Below are positions 1 through 9,497 of a DNA stretch of 64,000 nucleotides, piece after piece. The stretch spans positions 1 to 64,000 of the forward strand of contig NZ_JALBGD010000013.1 of assembly GCF_023507705.1 (NCBI RefSeq). Reading direction: 5' to 3'. Source of the DNA: Stappia sp. WLB 29 (GTDB taxonomy: Bacteria > Pseudomonadota > Alphaproteobacteria > Rhizobiales > Stappiaceae). Below the pieces are notes generated by a model that was not told the DNA's origin, made no database searches, and saw only the letters and a program-made list of their open reading frames with translations. The position numbers were made by a program, and so were the translations under genes. The first letter of the stretch is position 1; every line of letters starts with the position of its first letter.

Positions 1-1681
1 TGGCGATCACCGTCTTGCCGGCCATCAGCTCGTTGAGGCTTTCCTGGATCGCCGCCTCGACTTCGGAGTCGAGCGCCGAGGTCGCCTCGTCCAGCACCAG
101 GATCGGCGCGTTCTTCAGCAGCACCCGGGCAATCGCGATGCGCTGGCGCTGGCCGCCGGACAGCTTCACGCCCCGCTCGCCGACCCGCGCATCGAAGCCG
201 GTGCGGCCGCGGCTGTCGGCCAGCGCCTCGATGAACTCCAGCGCGTGCGCCCGCCGCGCCGCCTCGCGGATCGCCGCTTCGTCCGCGCCCGAAGCCCCAA
301 GTGCAATATTGTCGCGGATCGAGCGATGCAGCAGCGAGGTGTCCTGCGTCACCATGCCGATCTGCGCCCGCAGGCTCGCCTGCGTCACGCCCGCAATGTC
401 CTGCCCGTCGATCAGAATGCGCCCGCTCTCCACGTCGTAGAAGCGCAGCAGCAGGTTCACCAGCGTCGACTTGCCCGCGCCCGAGCGCCCGACGAGGCCC
501 ACCCGCTCGCCCGGCCGGATCGTCGTCGTCAGGTCCTCGATCACCCCGCCCTTCTTGCCATAGTGGAAGCGCACGCCCTCGAACTCGATCCGCCCGGCCT
601 CGACCCGCAGCGCCGGGGCGTTCGGCCGGTCCGTCACGGTCACCGGCCGGGTGATCGTCTCGGCGCTGTCCTGCAACGTGCCCAGCGCCCGGAACAGCCC
701 GTTGAGCTGGCCGAGCAGCCGGCCGAGCAGCACGTTGAGCCGCAGCACCAGGCCGAGCACCAGCGCCACGTCGCCGGTCGTCACCCGCCCCGCCTCCCAG
801 GCGAACACCGCCAGCGCGCCGATGGCGGCGATCATCGCGCCCGACAGCAGGCTCATCAGGCTGCGCACCGCCGTCAGCGTGCGGGTGAAGCGCCGGATCG
901 CGGCGAGGAAGGTCTGGTAGCTCTCGCGGGTGCCGATCCCCTCGCGCTGCGTGTCGCTGAACAGCTTGATCGTCTGGATGTTGCCGTAGGTGTCGACGAA
1001 GCGTCCCGTCACGCCGGACGAGGCATGGGCGCTCTCCTTCGCGGTCCGGCGGATGCGCGGCACGTAGATGACGGCAAGTCCGGCGAAGCTCGCAAGCCAC
1101 AGCGCCACGACGAGGCCGAACCACGGGTCGAGCGCGCTCACCAGCGCCAGCGTCGACACCGCGAAGACGACGATGAACCATATGACCTGCAGCAGGCTGA
1201 CCATGAAGTCGCCGGCCGCCTGCCCCGATTGCCAGACCTTCTGCGAGATGCGCCCCGCGAACTCGTCCTGGAAATAGGCCAGCGACTTGCCCACCACCTG
1301 CGCATGGCCCTGCATGCGCACCAGGTTGAAGAAGCCTGGCACCACGACCTGCTCCTCCACCAGCGCGGTCAGCGCGGCGATGACCGGGCGCACCACCAGC
1401 ACGGTCAGGCCCATCAGGATCAGGATCGTTGCGTTCTGCGCGAGGAAATCGGCCCGCGTGCCGGCCTGCATCATGTCGACCAGATCGCCGACGAAGACGT
1501 AGAGCGCCGCCTCGATCAGGGCGGTGATGCCGCCGAGCACCAGCATGACGAGGAAGGTCGCCCGCGCCTGCGAGACGAAGAACCACAGATAGCCGAAGCC
1601 CGTGCCCGGCACCGGGCGGTCGGGCAGCGGGGTCAGCGGATCGAGACGCCCTTCGAACCAGGCGAACAGTCTTTCGAGCAC
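1..1681 (-). CDS. ABC transporter, fused permease/ATPase half-exporter (partial)
   Basis: Half-size ABC exporter with an N-terminal membrane domain followed by a nucleotide-binding domain. The gene runs off the left edge, so about 560 codons are present and the last part of the ATPase domain is missing. On the minus strand the Walker A motif [12 protein letters not shown] lies near 458-491, the Q-loop segment [13 protein letters not shown] near 300-345, the signature LSGGQRQR near 140-166, and the Walker B/D-loop [11 protein letters not shown] near 70-100. The region from about 660 to 1640 encodes the hydrophobic core. I chose a GTG start at 1681 ([15 protein letters not shown]), with AAAGGA about 11 bases upstream; no in-frame ATG lies nearby. 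The family exports lipids or drugs as a homo- or heterodimer; the substrate cannot be told from sequence. It is divergent from trmL. Confidence 0.9.
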   Translation of the reverse strand, partial: MLERLFAWFEGRLDPLTPLPDRPVPGTGFGYLWFFVSQARATFLVMLVLGGITALIEAALYVFVGDLVDMMQAGTRADFLAQNATILILMGLTVLVVRPVIAALTALVEEQVVVPGFFNLVRMQGHAQVVGKSLAYFQDEFAGRISQKVWQSGQAAGDFMVSLLQVIWFIVVFAVSTLALVSALDPWFGLVVALWLASFAGLAVIYVPRIRRTAKESAHASSGVTGRFVDTYGNIQTIKLFSDTQREGIGTRESYQTFLAAIRRFTRTLTAVRSLMSLLSGAMIAAIGALAVFAWEAGRVTTGDVALVLGLVLRLNVLLGRLLGQLNGLFRALGTLQDSAETITRPVTVTDRPNAPALRVEAGRIEFEGVRFHYGKKGGVIEDLTTTIRPGERVGLVGRSGAGKSTLVNLLLRFYDVESGRILIDGQDIAGVTQASLRAQIGMVTQDTSLLHRSIRDNIALGASGADEAAIREAARRAHALEFIEALADSRGRTGFDARVGERGVKLSGGQRQRIAIARVLLKNAPILVLDEATSALDSEVEAAIQESLNELMAGKTVIA

Positions 1682-1825
1682 GGGAGCGCGGGTCCTTTGC
1701 TGTTGCCGGGAGGGCGGGTCGCGGGCAAGAAGGGGCGCTGAGGGGATGCGGGCGCCGCCCGCACCTGCATATGGGACACCCCGCCCCGCTTCCAAGCCCC
1801 GCTTCCAAGCCCGGACGTCGCACGC

Positions 1826-2317
1826 ATGCCAGACCTTGTGCTCTTCCAGCCCGACATTCCGCAGAACACCGGCACCATCCTGCGGCTCAGTGCCTGCCTC
1901 GGCGTCACCGTGCATGTGATCGAGCCGGCCGGCTTTCCTCTGTCCGATCACGCCCTACGCCGCGCCGGCATGGACTATCTGGAGCGCGCCGCCATGGTCC
2001 GCCATGTCGACTTTGCCGCCTTCGAGGCCTGGCGCGCAGGCGAAGGCCGGCGCCTGGTGCTGCTGACCACCTCGGGCGCGGTCTCGCATCTCGATCACGG
2101 CTTCGAGGCGTCGGACCTGCTGATGCTCGGGCGCGAATCCTCCGGCGTGCCGCAGGAAGTCCACGCCCGCGCCGATGCCCGGATCGCCGTGCCGATGGTC
2201 GCCGGCCTGCGCTCGCTGAACGTCGCGGTCACCGCCGCCATCGTGCTCGGCGAGGCGCTGCGTCAAACCGGCGCCTTTCCCCCTCTCTCCCTCGCCTCCC
2301 CTTCCACCGGGCAATGA
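1826..2317 (+). CDS. trmL: tRNA (cytidine(34)-2'-O)-methyltransferase
   Basis: SPOUT-class RNA methyltransferase that 2'-O-methylates the wobble base (C34 or cmnm5U34) of leucine tRNAs using S-adenosylmethionine. The 163-residue length is normal for TrmL. The N-terminus [13 protein letters not shown] is the diagnostic start of the family. The SAM-binding trefoil knot is visible as [12 protein letters not shown] (about 95-106) and [20 protein letters not shown] (about 121-140). The C-terminal dozen residues are proline- and serine-rich and unremarkable. It is followed closely by hemF on the same strand, so the two may be co-transcribed. Confidence 0.95.
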   Translation: MPDLVLFQPDIPQNTGTILRLSACLGVTVHVIEPAGFPLSDHALRRAGMDYLERAAMVRHVDFAAFEAWRAGEGRRLVLLTTSGAVSHLDHGFEASDLLMLGRESSGVPQEVHARADARIAVPMVAGLRSLNVAVTAAIVLGEALRQTGAFPPLSLASPSTGQ

Positions 2318-2370
2318 GTTCTGCCATGAAGCGGGGACGGGACGCCCCTTCACGGACGAGGAAAGCAGGA

Positions 2371-3318
2371 ATGAGCGCAGCGACGACGGACACCAGCGGC
2401 GAGACGCGCGGGGGCGCCATTCCGGACGGGATCGACGACAAGAAGGTCCAGGCCGAGACCTGGTTCCGCAGCCTGCGCGACCGCATCTGCGCCGCCTTCG
2501 AGGCGATCGAGGACGATGCCGCCGAGCACGCCGCCCTGCCGGGCGAGCTTGCAGACCGGCCGGCGGGCCGCTTCGAGCGCACGCCCTGGGAGCGCACCGA
2601 TTCGACCGGGGCAAAGGGCGGCGGCGGCATCATGTCGATGATGAAGGGCCGGGTCTTCGAGAAGGTCGGCGTCCACATCTCCACCGTCCACGGCGAGTTC
2701 TCGCCCGAGTTCCGCGGCCAGATTCCCGGCGCCTCGGAGGATCCGCGCTTCTGGGCCTCCGGCATCTCGCTCATCGCCCACATGCACAATCCGCATGTGC
2801 CGGCGGTGCACATGAACACCCGCATGGTGGTCACCACCCGCCAGTGGTTCGGCGGCGGCGCCGACCTGACGCCGGTGCTCGATGCCCGCCGCACCCAGGA
2901 GGACGCCGACACGCGCGCCTTCCACGCGGCGATGCAGGGCGCCTGCGAAGCCCATGCGGTCGCCGACTATCCTCGCTACAAAAAATGGTGCGACGAGTAT
3001 TTCTTCCTCAAGCATCGCAACGAGGCGCGCGGCATCGGCGGCATCTTCTACGACTATCTCAACTCCGGCGACTGGGACGCGGATTTCGCCTTCACCCGGG
3101 ACGTCGGCCTTGCCTTCCTCGACATCTATCCGAGGCTCGTGCGCGCCAACTACCACAAGCCGTGGGGCGAGGCGGAGCGCGAGGAACAGCTGATCCGCCG
3201 CGGGCGTTACGTGGAATACAACCTGCTCTACGACCGCGGCACGATCTTCGGCCTGAAGACCGGCGGCAATGTCGCATCGATCCTGTCGTCGATGCCGCCC
3301 TTGGTGAAATGGCCGTGA
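2371..3318 (+). CDS. hemF: oxygen-dependent coproporphyrinogen III oxidase
   Basis: Aerobic enzyme of heme biosynthesis that oxidatively decarboxylates two propionate groups of coproporphyrinogen III to give protoporphyrinogen IX. The 315-residue length suits the family. Recognisable segments are [34 protein letters not shown] (conserved histidine region), [21 protein letters not shown] and the C-terminal [17 protein letters not shown]. The same frame is open upstream, but ATG 2371 is preceded by GAGGAAAGCAGGA and follows the end of trmL by about 50 bases, so I use it. The enzyme acts as a soluble dimer and needs O2, which implies an aerobic lifestyle. Confidence 0.96.
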   Translation: MSAATTDTSGETRGGAIPDGIDDKKVQAETWFRSLRDRICAAFEAIEDDAAEHAALPGELADRPAGRFERTPWERTDSTGAKGGGGIMSMMKGRVFEKVGVHISTVHGEFSPEFRGQIPGASEDPRFWASGISLIAHMHNPHVPAVHMNTRMVVTTRQWFGGGADLTPVLDARRTQEDADTRAFHAAMQGACEAHAVADYPRYKKWCDEYFFLKHRNEARGIGGIFYDYLNSGDWDADFAFTRDVGLAFLDIYPRLVRANYHKPWGEAEREEQLIRRGRYVEYNLLYDRGTIFGLKTGGNVASILSSMPPLVKWP

Positions 3319-3333
3319 GGCGAGGCTGATCCC

Positions 3334-4455
3334 ATGTCGATGCCGCCGCTGACATCCCTGTCCGTCACCGGCTACCGTTCCTTGCGCATGCTGCACATGC
3401 CGGTCGGCGCGCTCAACGTCTTCGTCGGCCGCAACGGCACCGGCAAGACCAACCTCTACCGTGCCCTCTCCCTGCTGCAGCAGGCGGCCCTCGGCCGCAT
3501 CACCCGCGCCATCGCCGAGGAAGGGGGCGTCGAGAGCGTGCTGTGGGCCGGCACCCGCAAGCGCGGCGCCCCGGTGCGGCTGATCCTCAAGGCCCGGCTC
3601 GGCGACATGACCTATTCCATCGAGGTCGGCCTGCCGAACAAGATCTCGGATGCGGCGCTGCCGCTGGAGCCGCTGGTCAAGGAGGAGAGCCTGACGCTCG
3701 CCGCCGGCGCCCGCGAGGTGACGTTGATGCAGCGCGGCGGCCCCACCGCCTGGCTGCGCGCGGCCGACGGCACGAGGCTGACCTACGAGAACGAGCTGCT
3801 CGGCTCGGAAACCGCGCTCGGCGCCTTTCGCGACGGCGCCCGCTTTCCAGAGCTCGACATCGCCCGCCGCACCTTCGCCGACTGGCGCTTCTACCACGGC
3901 TTTCGCACCGACGAGGCCTCGCCGCTGCGCCAGCCCGCCCTTGCCCTGACGACGCCGACCCTGTCGTCCGACGGAGCGGACCTTGCCGCCGTCCTCGCCA
4001 CGCTGACCATGGTACGGGGCGACGCCCGCGACATGGAGGCGGCCATCGAGGATGCCTTTCCCGGCGCCCGCCTCGGGGTCGAGGTGGTCGAGGGAACCGC
4101 ACGCCTGTCGCTGCGCTTTGCCGACATGCCGCGCGCCTTCTCGGCCCGCGAGCTTTCCGACGGCACGCTCAACTATCTGGCGCTTTCCGGCGCGCTGCTC
4201 GCCTACCGTCTGCCGGCCTTCGTCGCGCTGAACGAGCCGGAGGCGAGCCTGCATCCGGAGCTTCTGGCGCCGCTCGCCCGCGTCGTGGCGCGGGCTTGCG
4301 AACGCACCCAGGTCTGGATCGTCACCCATTCGCAGGACTTCGCCGACGCGCTGGCGCGCGAGGCCGGTGCCGTGCCGCGCACGATCGTGAAGACCGAAGG
4401 CGCCACCGGCATCGAGGGGCTGAAGATCACGGGCGAATTCGCCGACGACGTTTAA
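3334..4455 (+). CDS. AAA family ATPase (RecF/COG4637-like)
   Basis: Predicted ATPase of the RecF/SMC-like ABC-ATPase superfamily. The N-terminal 'SVTGYRSL' strand is followed by Walker A GRNGTGKT (about 33-40). A signature-like segment FSARELSDGTLNYLALSGAL lies near 270, the Walker B-like segment ALNEPEASLHPELL near 300, and the H-loop VTHSQDFAD near 330. No coiled-coil arms are evident, so this is the compact 370-residue form. It lies 15 bases after hemF on the same strand and ends a few bases before the convergent CCA-adding gene. The cellular role of this family is not known to me; a DNA repair or defence role would be speculation. Confidence 0.85.
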   Translation: MSMPPLTSLSVTGYRSLRMLHMPVGALNVFVGRNGTGKTNLYRALSLLQQAALGRITRAIAEEGGVESVLWAGTRKRGAPVRLILKARLGDMTYSIEVGLPNKISDAALPLEPLVKEESLTLAAGAREVTLMQRGGPTAWLRAADGTRLTYENELLGSETALGAFRDGARFPELDIARRTFADWRFYHGFRTDEASPLRQPALALTTPTLSSDGADLAAVLATLTMVRGDARDMEAAIEDAFPGARLGVEVVEGTARLSLRFADMPRAFSARELSDGTLNYLALSGALLAYRLPAFVALNEPEASLHPELLAPLARVVARACERTQVWIVTHSQDFADALAREAGAVPRTIVKTEGATGIEGLKITGEFADDV

Positions 4456-4461
4456 GCCGTC

Positions 4462-5721
4462 TCAGGTCCGGCCAAGCACCGCCGAGACCAGCGCCGCCCG
4501 GTCGAGCGAAAAGCCGCTGTCGATCCAGTGCGTCTCGGCGAGGCGCAATCCCTCGCCGACCTTCGGTCCCGGCGCGAGGCCGGCCTTGGTCAGGTCGCCG
4601 CCCGAGACCGGCAATCTGGGCACGTCCAACGCCGCCACCGCCGCCAGCAGCGCACGCAGGCCCGCATCGTCCGCGGCACGCCTCGCCTCCGCCGCGGCCA
4701 GCAGCACGCCGTCCGTCGCCGCCTCGCGCCCGTGGCGATAGAGCAGTTCCAGCGCAGAAAGGCGCAGGGCCTCGGGCTCCGCAGGATCCGGCTTCCCTCC
4801 CGCCAGCTTCGCGCGCGCTGCATCGGCGGCAAGACGCGCCGCCTTCATCCGTCGGCGCTCGGCATTGGAGAGCCGCAGCCGGTCGGCCAGCGCATCGAGT
4901 TCCGCTTCGCCCCCCTCGCTGAGAGCGGCTAGCGCCAGCGCCGGCTCGCGCGTGCTCGCGCAAAGGGCATCGAGCGCCCGCAGAGCCCTGAACGGCGCCA
5001 GCCCGCCATGCGGCACCAGCACCAGCGGCATGATGTCGGCGTCCAGCATCGCCTCCAGCGTGGCGACCGCACCGCGCGCGCCGACGAGCTTGCGCATTTC
5101 CGCGCCGATGCGCTCAGCCGAAAGGCCAGCGAGCCCGTCCTTCAGCCTTTCGCAGGCGGCCAGCCCCTCGGCGTCGGGCTCGCCCTCGCCATACTGGGCG
5201 TGGAAGCGGAAGAAGCGCAGGATGCGCAGATAGTCCTCGCGGATGCGCCGGTCCGCTTCGCCGATGAAGCGCACTCGCCGCGCTGCCAGATCGGGCAGCC
5301 CCCCGACCGGATCGAACAGGGTGCCGTCGCGTGCCGCATAGAGCGCGTTCATGGTGAAGTCGCGCCGCGCCGCATCGTGCTGCCAGTCGCGGCCGAAGCG
5401 CACGGTAGCGTGCCGCCCATGCGTCTCCACGTCCTCGCGCAGGGTGGTCACCTCGAAGGCCCGGCCCTCGCTGACCACCGTCACCGTGCCGTGGTCGACG
5501 CCGGTCGGCACCGCCTTCAGCCCGGCCGCCTCGACCCGCCGGATGACGGTGTCAGGCTCCGCCGTGGTGGCGATGTCGATATCGCTGACGGCAACGCCGA
5601 GCAGCGTGTTGCGCACCGCACCGCCGACCACCCGCACCGCGTCGCCCGCCTGCTCGAGCGCGTCGAACACGGCCTGCAGGGCAGGCTCGCCCAGCCAGTC
5701 GGCCTTGATCCGATCGTCCAT
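4462..5721 (-). CDS. cca: CCA tRNA nucleotidyltransferase
   Basis: Class II nucleotidyltransferase that adds or repairs the 3'-CCA end of tRNAs using CTP and ATP. The head domain carries VVGGAVRNTLLG (about 29-40) and the catalytic DID triplet in VSDIDIATTAEPD (about 43-55). The second motif DFTMNALYAARDGTLFDP follows near 115, then the RIREDYLRILRFFRF motif. The remaining two-thirds is the helical tRNA-binding body. At 419 residues it is of usual alphaproteobacterial size. ATG 5721 is preceded by GGGAGGGGCGC. The frame is open for about 130 codons upstream, but that part overlaps the neighbouring genes and looks non-coding. It is last in a leftward cluster behind DUF6111. Confidence 0.95.
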   Translation of the reverse strand: MDDRIKADWLGEPALQAVFDALEQAGDAVRVVGGAVRNTLLGVAVSDIDIATTAEPDTVIRRVEAAGLKAVPTGVDHGTVTVVSEGRAFEVTTLREDVETHGRHATVRFGRDWQHDAARRDFTMNALYAARDGTLFDPVGGLPDLAARRVRFIGEADRRIREDYLRILRFFRFHAQYGEGEPDAEGLAACERLKDGLAGLSAERIGAEMRKLVGARGAVATLEAMLDADIMPLVLVPHGGLAPFRALRALDALCASTREPALALAALSEGGEAELDALADRLRLSNAERRRMKAARLAADAARAKLAGGKPDPAEPEALRLSALELLYRHGREAATDGVLLAAAEARRAADDAGLRALLAAVAALDVPRLPVSGGDLTKAGLAPGPKVGEGLRLAETHWIDSGFSLDRAALVSAVLGRT

Positions 5722-5747
5722 GCGCCCCTCCCAGCGACTGCTGCCTG

Positions 5748-6008
5748 CTATTCGTAGCGGCCGGGGATGAACTGGCCGTCGCGCAGTTCGGCCGGGCGGT
5801 AGCTCTGGCCGTCCGGCAGCCCGCCATGGGTGGTCAGCATCACCAGCCCGCCGACGACCAAGAGGCCGCCGGCAATGACCAGCCACAGCATCGGCCCCTT
5901 GCGCCAGTTCTCCGAGGTTTGCGCCTTCTTGTTGATGAACAGCCAGATCGCGAAGCCGATGAAAGGCAACGAGAACAGCAGGAGTTGGGTGAGAATGATA
6001 CGCAGCAT
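5748..6008 (-). CDS. DUF6111-like small membrane protein
   Basis: An 86-residue inner-membrane protein with two hydrophobic segments: ILTQLLLFSLPFIGFAIWLF near the N-terminus and WLVIAGGLLVVGGLVMLT in the middle, followed by a short polar tail. It resembles the small DUF6111 proteins of alphaproteobacteria, whose function is unknown. The ATG at 6008 overlaps the stop of the Nudix gene by one base (TGATG), so translation is probably coupled. A GTG three codons upstream (6017) is an alternative start. Its position between a CoA-type Nudix hydrolase and the CCA enzyme is the usual conserved context. Confidence 0.8.
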   Translation of the reverse strand: MLRIILTQLLLFSLPFIGFAIWLFINKKAQTSENWRKGPMLWLVIAGGLLVVGGLVMLTTHGGLPDGQSYRPAELRDGQFIPGRYE

Positions 6009-6694
6009 CAGCGGCACACCGTGTCATGGAGGAGGCGGAGGATACCGGCGGTAACCCCCCAGATGTACCGTTCGCCATAGGGCATGGCGTAGAAATAACG
6101 AGGCTTTCCGGCAAAGATCCGGGATTGCCGGTGGTGGTTGACGTCGTTCATCAGGAAGCGCAGCGGAACCTCGAAGACTTCCGCAACCTCGTCCGGATTG
6201 GCGGAAATCGACGCCTGCGGCGACACCAGGCCCAGCACCGGGGCGACCCGGTAGCCCGATCCGGTCAGATAGGTCGGCAGCACCCCGACAGGGCGCACGG
6301 CCCTCGGTTCGAGGCCGATTTCCTCGTTCGCCTCGCGCAGCGCCGCGCCGATCGGGCCATCGTCCTCGGGGTCGATCTTGCCGCCCGGCAGCGAGATCTG
6401 GCCCGCATGGCTGGTCAGGTGGTCGGTGCGCCGGGTTAGGATGATCGAGGCCCCGGCCGGCCTGTCCACCACCGGGATCAGCACGGCCGCATCGCGCGGC
6501 GGGCGCTTGGCGAAGGCGAAGGGTCCCATGTCGGGATTGAGGATGTGGTCGCCCACCTCGTCCATCGCCGCCAGCGCAAGACGCAGCCGCGCCTGCTCGA
6601 CAAAGGCTTCCGCGCTGTCCAGCACAGCTGCCATGTCCGACGACAGCTCCGGCGTTGTCCGCGCCTCGCGTTCCCGCTCGATCTCCAGGCTCAC
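6008..6694 (-). CDS. NUDIX hydrolase, CoA pyrophosphatase type
   Basis: Nudix hydrolase that probably cleaves CoA or related nucleotide-linked compounds (NudL/YeaB-like). The Nudix box is GGKIDPEDDGPIGAALREAN followed by EEIGL. A CoA-type signature just before it, LTRRTDHLTSHAGQISLPGG, supports the subfamily. The start is a GTG at 6694 that overlaps the stop of the upstream DUF1285 gene by four bases (GTGA), with GGGGCAGG in front. Internal methionines farther downstream would truncate the N-terminal helix. Length 228 residues, typical. Confidence 0.9.
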   Translation of the reverse strand: MSLEIEREREARTTPELSSDMAAVLDSAEAFVEQARLRLALAAMDEVGDHILNPDMGPFAFAKRPPRDAAVLIPVVDRPAGASIILTRRTDHLTSHAGQISLPGGKIDPEDDGPIGAALREANEEIGLEPRAVRPVGVLPTYLTGSGYRVAPVLGLVSPQASISANPDEVAEVFEVPLRFLMNDVNHHRQSRIFAGKPRYFYAMPYGERYIWGVTAGILRLLHDTVCR

Positions 6695-7365
6695 CCTGCC
6701 CCGCCTGTTTCCGTATCCGTCTCGCCGGCCGCAACCGCCGGAAAGAAGACGCCGCCGCTCCATACGCCGAGCATGGCGCGTCCCCCGCTCTCGTGGTCGA
6801 CGTCATGTTCCTCGAAAAGCTCGGCCAGCTGATAGAGCAGCGGCCGCGCCAACAGCGCATCGAGTGCGCCGCGTACCCTGATATAGGGTTTCAGCCCGTC
6901 GGTGCCAGCTTCCCGCTCGAAGCGGAGCGGATGGTCTGCATCCGCCTTTACCACATCGCCGACATTGGTGCGCAGGGTCAGCAGCCGGTCGCGGCCCTCG
7001 CCCTGCGCATGCATCTCCACCGCGATGAAGGGCGCATCCTCGACGGCGATGCCCACCCGCTCGACCGGCGTCACCAGATAGTGCCGCCCGTCCTCGTCGC
7101 GCCGCAGCACCGAGGCGAACAGCCGCACCAATGCCTCGCGCCCGATGGGCGAGCCCATGTAGTACCAGCGGCCGTCGCTGGCTATCCGCATGTCGATGTC
7201 GCCGCAGAAAGGAGGGTTCCAGCGCTCCACCGGCGGCGTTCCGCGCGTCTTGCCGGCCCGGGCGACGAGATCGGCCAGTCCGGCGGGCATCTTGCCGGCG
7301 TCCTCGGCCTGCCTGTGCGTCATCCCTGTCGCATCTCCCATTGTCGCCGCCATCATTTGGCCCAT
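6691..7365 (-). CDS. DUF1285 domain-containing protein
   Basis: Conserved proteobacterial protein of 224 residues. Recognisable family segments are PVERWNPPFCGDIDMRI (about 44-60), WYYMGSPIGREALVRLFASV (about 67-86), YLVTPVERVGIAVEDAPFIA and PYIRVRGALDALLARPLLYQL. No enzymatic role is established for the family. It is the first gene of a leftward run DUF1285-Nudix-DUF6111-cca and is divergent from the MoxR operon. Among the clustered methionines at the N-terminus the true start could lie a few residues downstream (MGDATG or MTHRQAE). Confidence 0.85.
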   Translation of the reverse strand: MGQMMAATMGDATGMTHRQAEDAGKMPAGLADLVARAGKTRGTPPVERWNPPFCGDIDMRIASDGRWYYMGSPIGREALVRLFASVLRRDEDGRHYLVTPVERVGIAVEDAPFIAVEMHAQGEGRDRLLTLRTNVGDVVKADADHPLRFEREAGTDGLKPYIRVRGALDALLARPLLYQLAELFEEHDVDHESGGRAMLGVWSGGVFFPAVAAGETDTETGGAG

Positions 7366-7529
7366 ACCCTATCATGACATGGGTTACCATCGACGGATGG
7401 CAGACTGAGTCCCGGGCCGTTTCCCGCCGCAAGACTGCAACGGGGAGGCGGCGGATGGCAACCGCGGGCCGGCCCTGGCAGAACGAGCGATGTCGCAGCT
7501 GCCGCGTGATCAGGAGGTAAGAATCGACC
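7366..7529. promoter_or_regulatory. divergent promoter region, DUF1285 / MoxR operon
   Basis: The 164 bases between two diverging operons must hold both promoters. The sequence CAGGAGGTAAGAATCGACC just before the MoxR start is a strong ribosome-binding site. I see no convincing -35/-10 pair or operator that I would assign with confidence. Confidence 0.45.
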
Positions 7530-8534
7530 ATGAGCGCCGTCACTTCACCGGAAGTTGATCACGAGCAGGTCGCCCGCGATGCGGAAGCGGCGATGGACAG
7601 GATCACCGCCGCCCGCACCGAAATCGCCCGCATCATCTTCGGCCAGGAAAGCGTCGTCGAACGCGCGCTGGTCACCTTGCTCGCCGGCGGCCACGGCCTG
7701 CTGGTCGGCGTGCCCGGCCTTGCCAAGACCAAGCTGGTGGAAACGCTCGGCACGGTGCTCGGCCTCGATGCCCGGCGCATCCAGTTCACGCCGGACCTGA
7801 TGCCCTCCGACATTCTCGGCGCCGAGGTGATGGACCAGGCCCGCGACGGCAGCCGCGCCTTCCGCTTCATCAAGGGGCCGATCTTCTCGCAGGTCCTGAT
7901 GGCCGACGAGATCAACCGCGCCAGCCCGCGCACCCAGTCGGCCCTGCTGCAGGCGATGCAGGAATACCACGTCACCGTCGCCGGCCAGAGCTACGACCTG
8001 CCGCGCCCCTTCCATGTGCTCGCGACCCAGAACCCGCTGGAGCAGGAGGGCACCTATCCCCTGCCCGAGGCGCAGCTCGACCGCTTCCTGATGCAGATCG
8101 ACGTGCACTACCCCGACCGCGAGGCGGAACGGCGCATTCTCATGGAGACGACCGGCGCCCAGGACGCGAAGGCGACCGCCGTCATGTCGGCTGAGGATCT
8201 CGTCGCCTGCCAGCAGCTCGTGCGCCGCATGCCGGTCGGCGAGAGCGTCGTCGAGGCGATCCTCGAGCTCGTCCGCTCCGCCCGTCCCGGCGAGACCGAC
8301 GACGAGATCACCAGCCAGATCGCCTGGGGCCCCGGACCGCGCGCCAGTCAGGCCTTGATGCTCACCGTGCGTGCCCGCGCGCTGGTCGACGGCCGTCTTG
8401 CACCGTCGGTGGACGACGTGCTGGCGCTGGCCGAGCCGGTGTTGCAGCACCGCATGGCGCTGACCTTCGGCGCGCGCGCCGACGGGCAGACGATCCGCGG
8501 GGTGATCGGTCGCATCAAGAGCCGGATCGGGTAA
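7530..8534 (+). CDS. MoxR family AAA+ ATPase
   Basis: AAA+ chaperone-like ATPase of the MoxR/RavA class, thought to help insert metals or assemble VWA-containing protein complexes. Walker A is GVPGLAKTK (about 61-69), Walker B LMADEINRA (about 124-132), and sensor 1 LATQNPLEQEGTYPLPEAQL (about 163-182). The C-terminal lid domain ends with a GVIGRIKSRIG helix. The 334-residue length is usual. It heads a four-gene cluster (MoxR, DUF58, BatA/DUF4159, large membrane protein) with 6- to 10-base gaps or overlaps. This order matches the aerotolerance (Bat) type operon of many bacteria. ATG follows AGGAGGTAAGAATCGACC. Confidence 0.95.
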   Translation: MSAVTSPEVDHEQVARDAEAAMDRITAARTEIARIIFGQESVVERALVTLLAGGHGLLVGVPGLAKTKLVETLGTVLGLDARRIQFTPDLMPSDILGAEVMDQARDGSRAFRFIKGPIFSQVLMADEINRASPRTQSALLQAMQEYHVTVAGQSYDLPRPFHVLATQNPLEQEGTYPLPEAQLDRFLMQIDVHYPDREAERRILMETTGAQDAKATAVMSAEDLVACQQLVRRMPVGESVVEAILELVRSARPGETDDEITSQIAWGPGPRASQALMLTVRARALVDGRLAPSVDDVLALAEPVLQHRMALTFGARADGQTIRGVIGRIKSRIG

Positions 8535-8540
8535 CGGCTC

Positions 8541-9497
8541 ATGAGCGGCCTAGGGCGCTTTTCTTTCTCCTCGCCGGGCTCCGCCGCGCAGGACGACCCA
8601 CAGGGAGCCCCCTGGCCGCAGGTCGTCGCCGGCGCGCGATCGCTCGCCGAGGCCCTGCCCGACCTCCTGGTCGAAGCCCGCCAGGTAGCCATGACGATCA
8701 ATGCCGGCTGGCACGGCCGCCGCCGCTCCGGCACCGGCGAGAATTTCTGGCAGTTCCGCCCCTTCATCGCCGGCGAGCCGGTGCGCCGCATCGACTGGCG
8801 CCGTTCGGCCCGCGACGATCATCTCTATGTCCGCGAGCGCGAGTGGGAGGCCGCCCACACCGTCTGGCTCTGGGCGGACCTGTCGCCCTCCATGGGCTTC
8901 CGCTCGCATCTTTCGGCAACGCTGAAGCGCGACCGCGCCCTCGTTCTGCTGCTGGCGCTCGCCGATCTACTCGCCGACACCGGCGAGCGTATCGGCCTGC
9001 CCGGCCTGCGCCGCCCCGTCGCCGACCGCCATGCGGCCGAGCGCATTGCCGATGCGCTGGGGCATCTCGCCGATCCGGTCGGCCTGCCGCCGACGGAGGA
9101 TATCCGCCGCTTCTCCGAAGTCGTTCTGATCGGCGACCTGCTCGACCCGGTCGAGGAAACGCTCGCCTGGATGCGCAAGGTCGCCGCCACCGGCGCCCGC
9201 GCCCATGTGGTCATGGTCCTCGACCCCATCGAGGAGACCTTCCCCTTCACCGGCCGCACCGAGTTCCGCGACCCCGAGACCGGCTTCAAGCTCACCAGCG
9301 GCAAGGCCGAGCAGTGGCGGCGCGCCTATCGCGACCGGCTGGAGGCGCACCGCCAGGCGCTGTCGGATGCCGCCCGCCGCGCCGGCTGGACCTTCGTCGT
9401 GCATCACACCGACCGCCCGGCGTCCGAGCCGATGCTGGTGCTGCACAGCCGCCTCAGCGGCATTCCGCTCAATGGACCGGGAGGCGCCGGCAGATGA
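8541..9497 (+). CDS. DUF58 domain-containing protein
   Basis: Protein of 318 residues with the DUF58 core: FRPFIAGEPVRRIDWRRSAR (about 70-89) followed by LYVREREWE. After it comes a VWA-like half with WLWADLSPSMGF, whose D-x-S-x-S pattern resembles a degenerate MIDAS. Members are encoded beside MoxR ATPases and are presumed clients or partners. No membrane segment is visible here, so this copy is likely cytoplasmic. The gene starts six bases after the MoxR stop, and its TGA overlaps the ATG of the next gene (ATGA). Confidence 0.92.
   Translation: MSGLGRFSFSSPGSAAQDDPQGAPWPQVVAGARSLAEALPDLLVEARQVAMTINAGWHGRRRSGTGENFWQFRPFIAGEPVRRIDWRRSARDDHLYVREREWEAAHTVWLWADLSPSMGFRSHLSATLKRDRALVLLLALADLLADTGERIGLPGLRRPVADRHAAERIADALGHLADPVGLPPTEDIRRFSEVVLIGDLLDPVEETLAWMRKVAATGARAHVVMVLDPIEETFPFTGRTEFRDPETGFKLTSGKAEQWRRAYRDRLEAHRQALSDAARRAGWTFVVHHTDRPASEPMLVLHSRLSGIPLNGPGGAGR

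Noticed and set aside
245-1741. Long rightward open frame of about 498 codons
   Set aside because: It is the antisense shadow of the ABC exporter, which has all Walker and signature motifs on the minus strand; the shadow is rich in R, H, D and A with no domain.
2350-4329. Leftward open frame of 659 codons across hemF and the ATPase
   Set aside because: Antisense shadow of two well-recognised genes; composition is typical of GC-rich reverse-frame translation.
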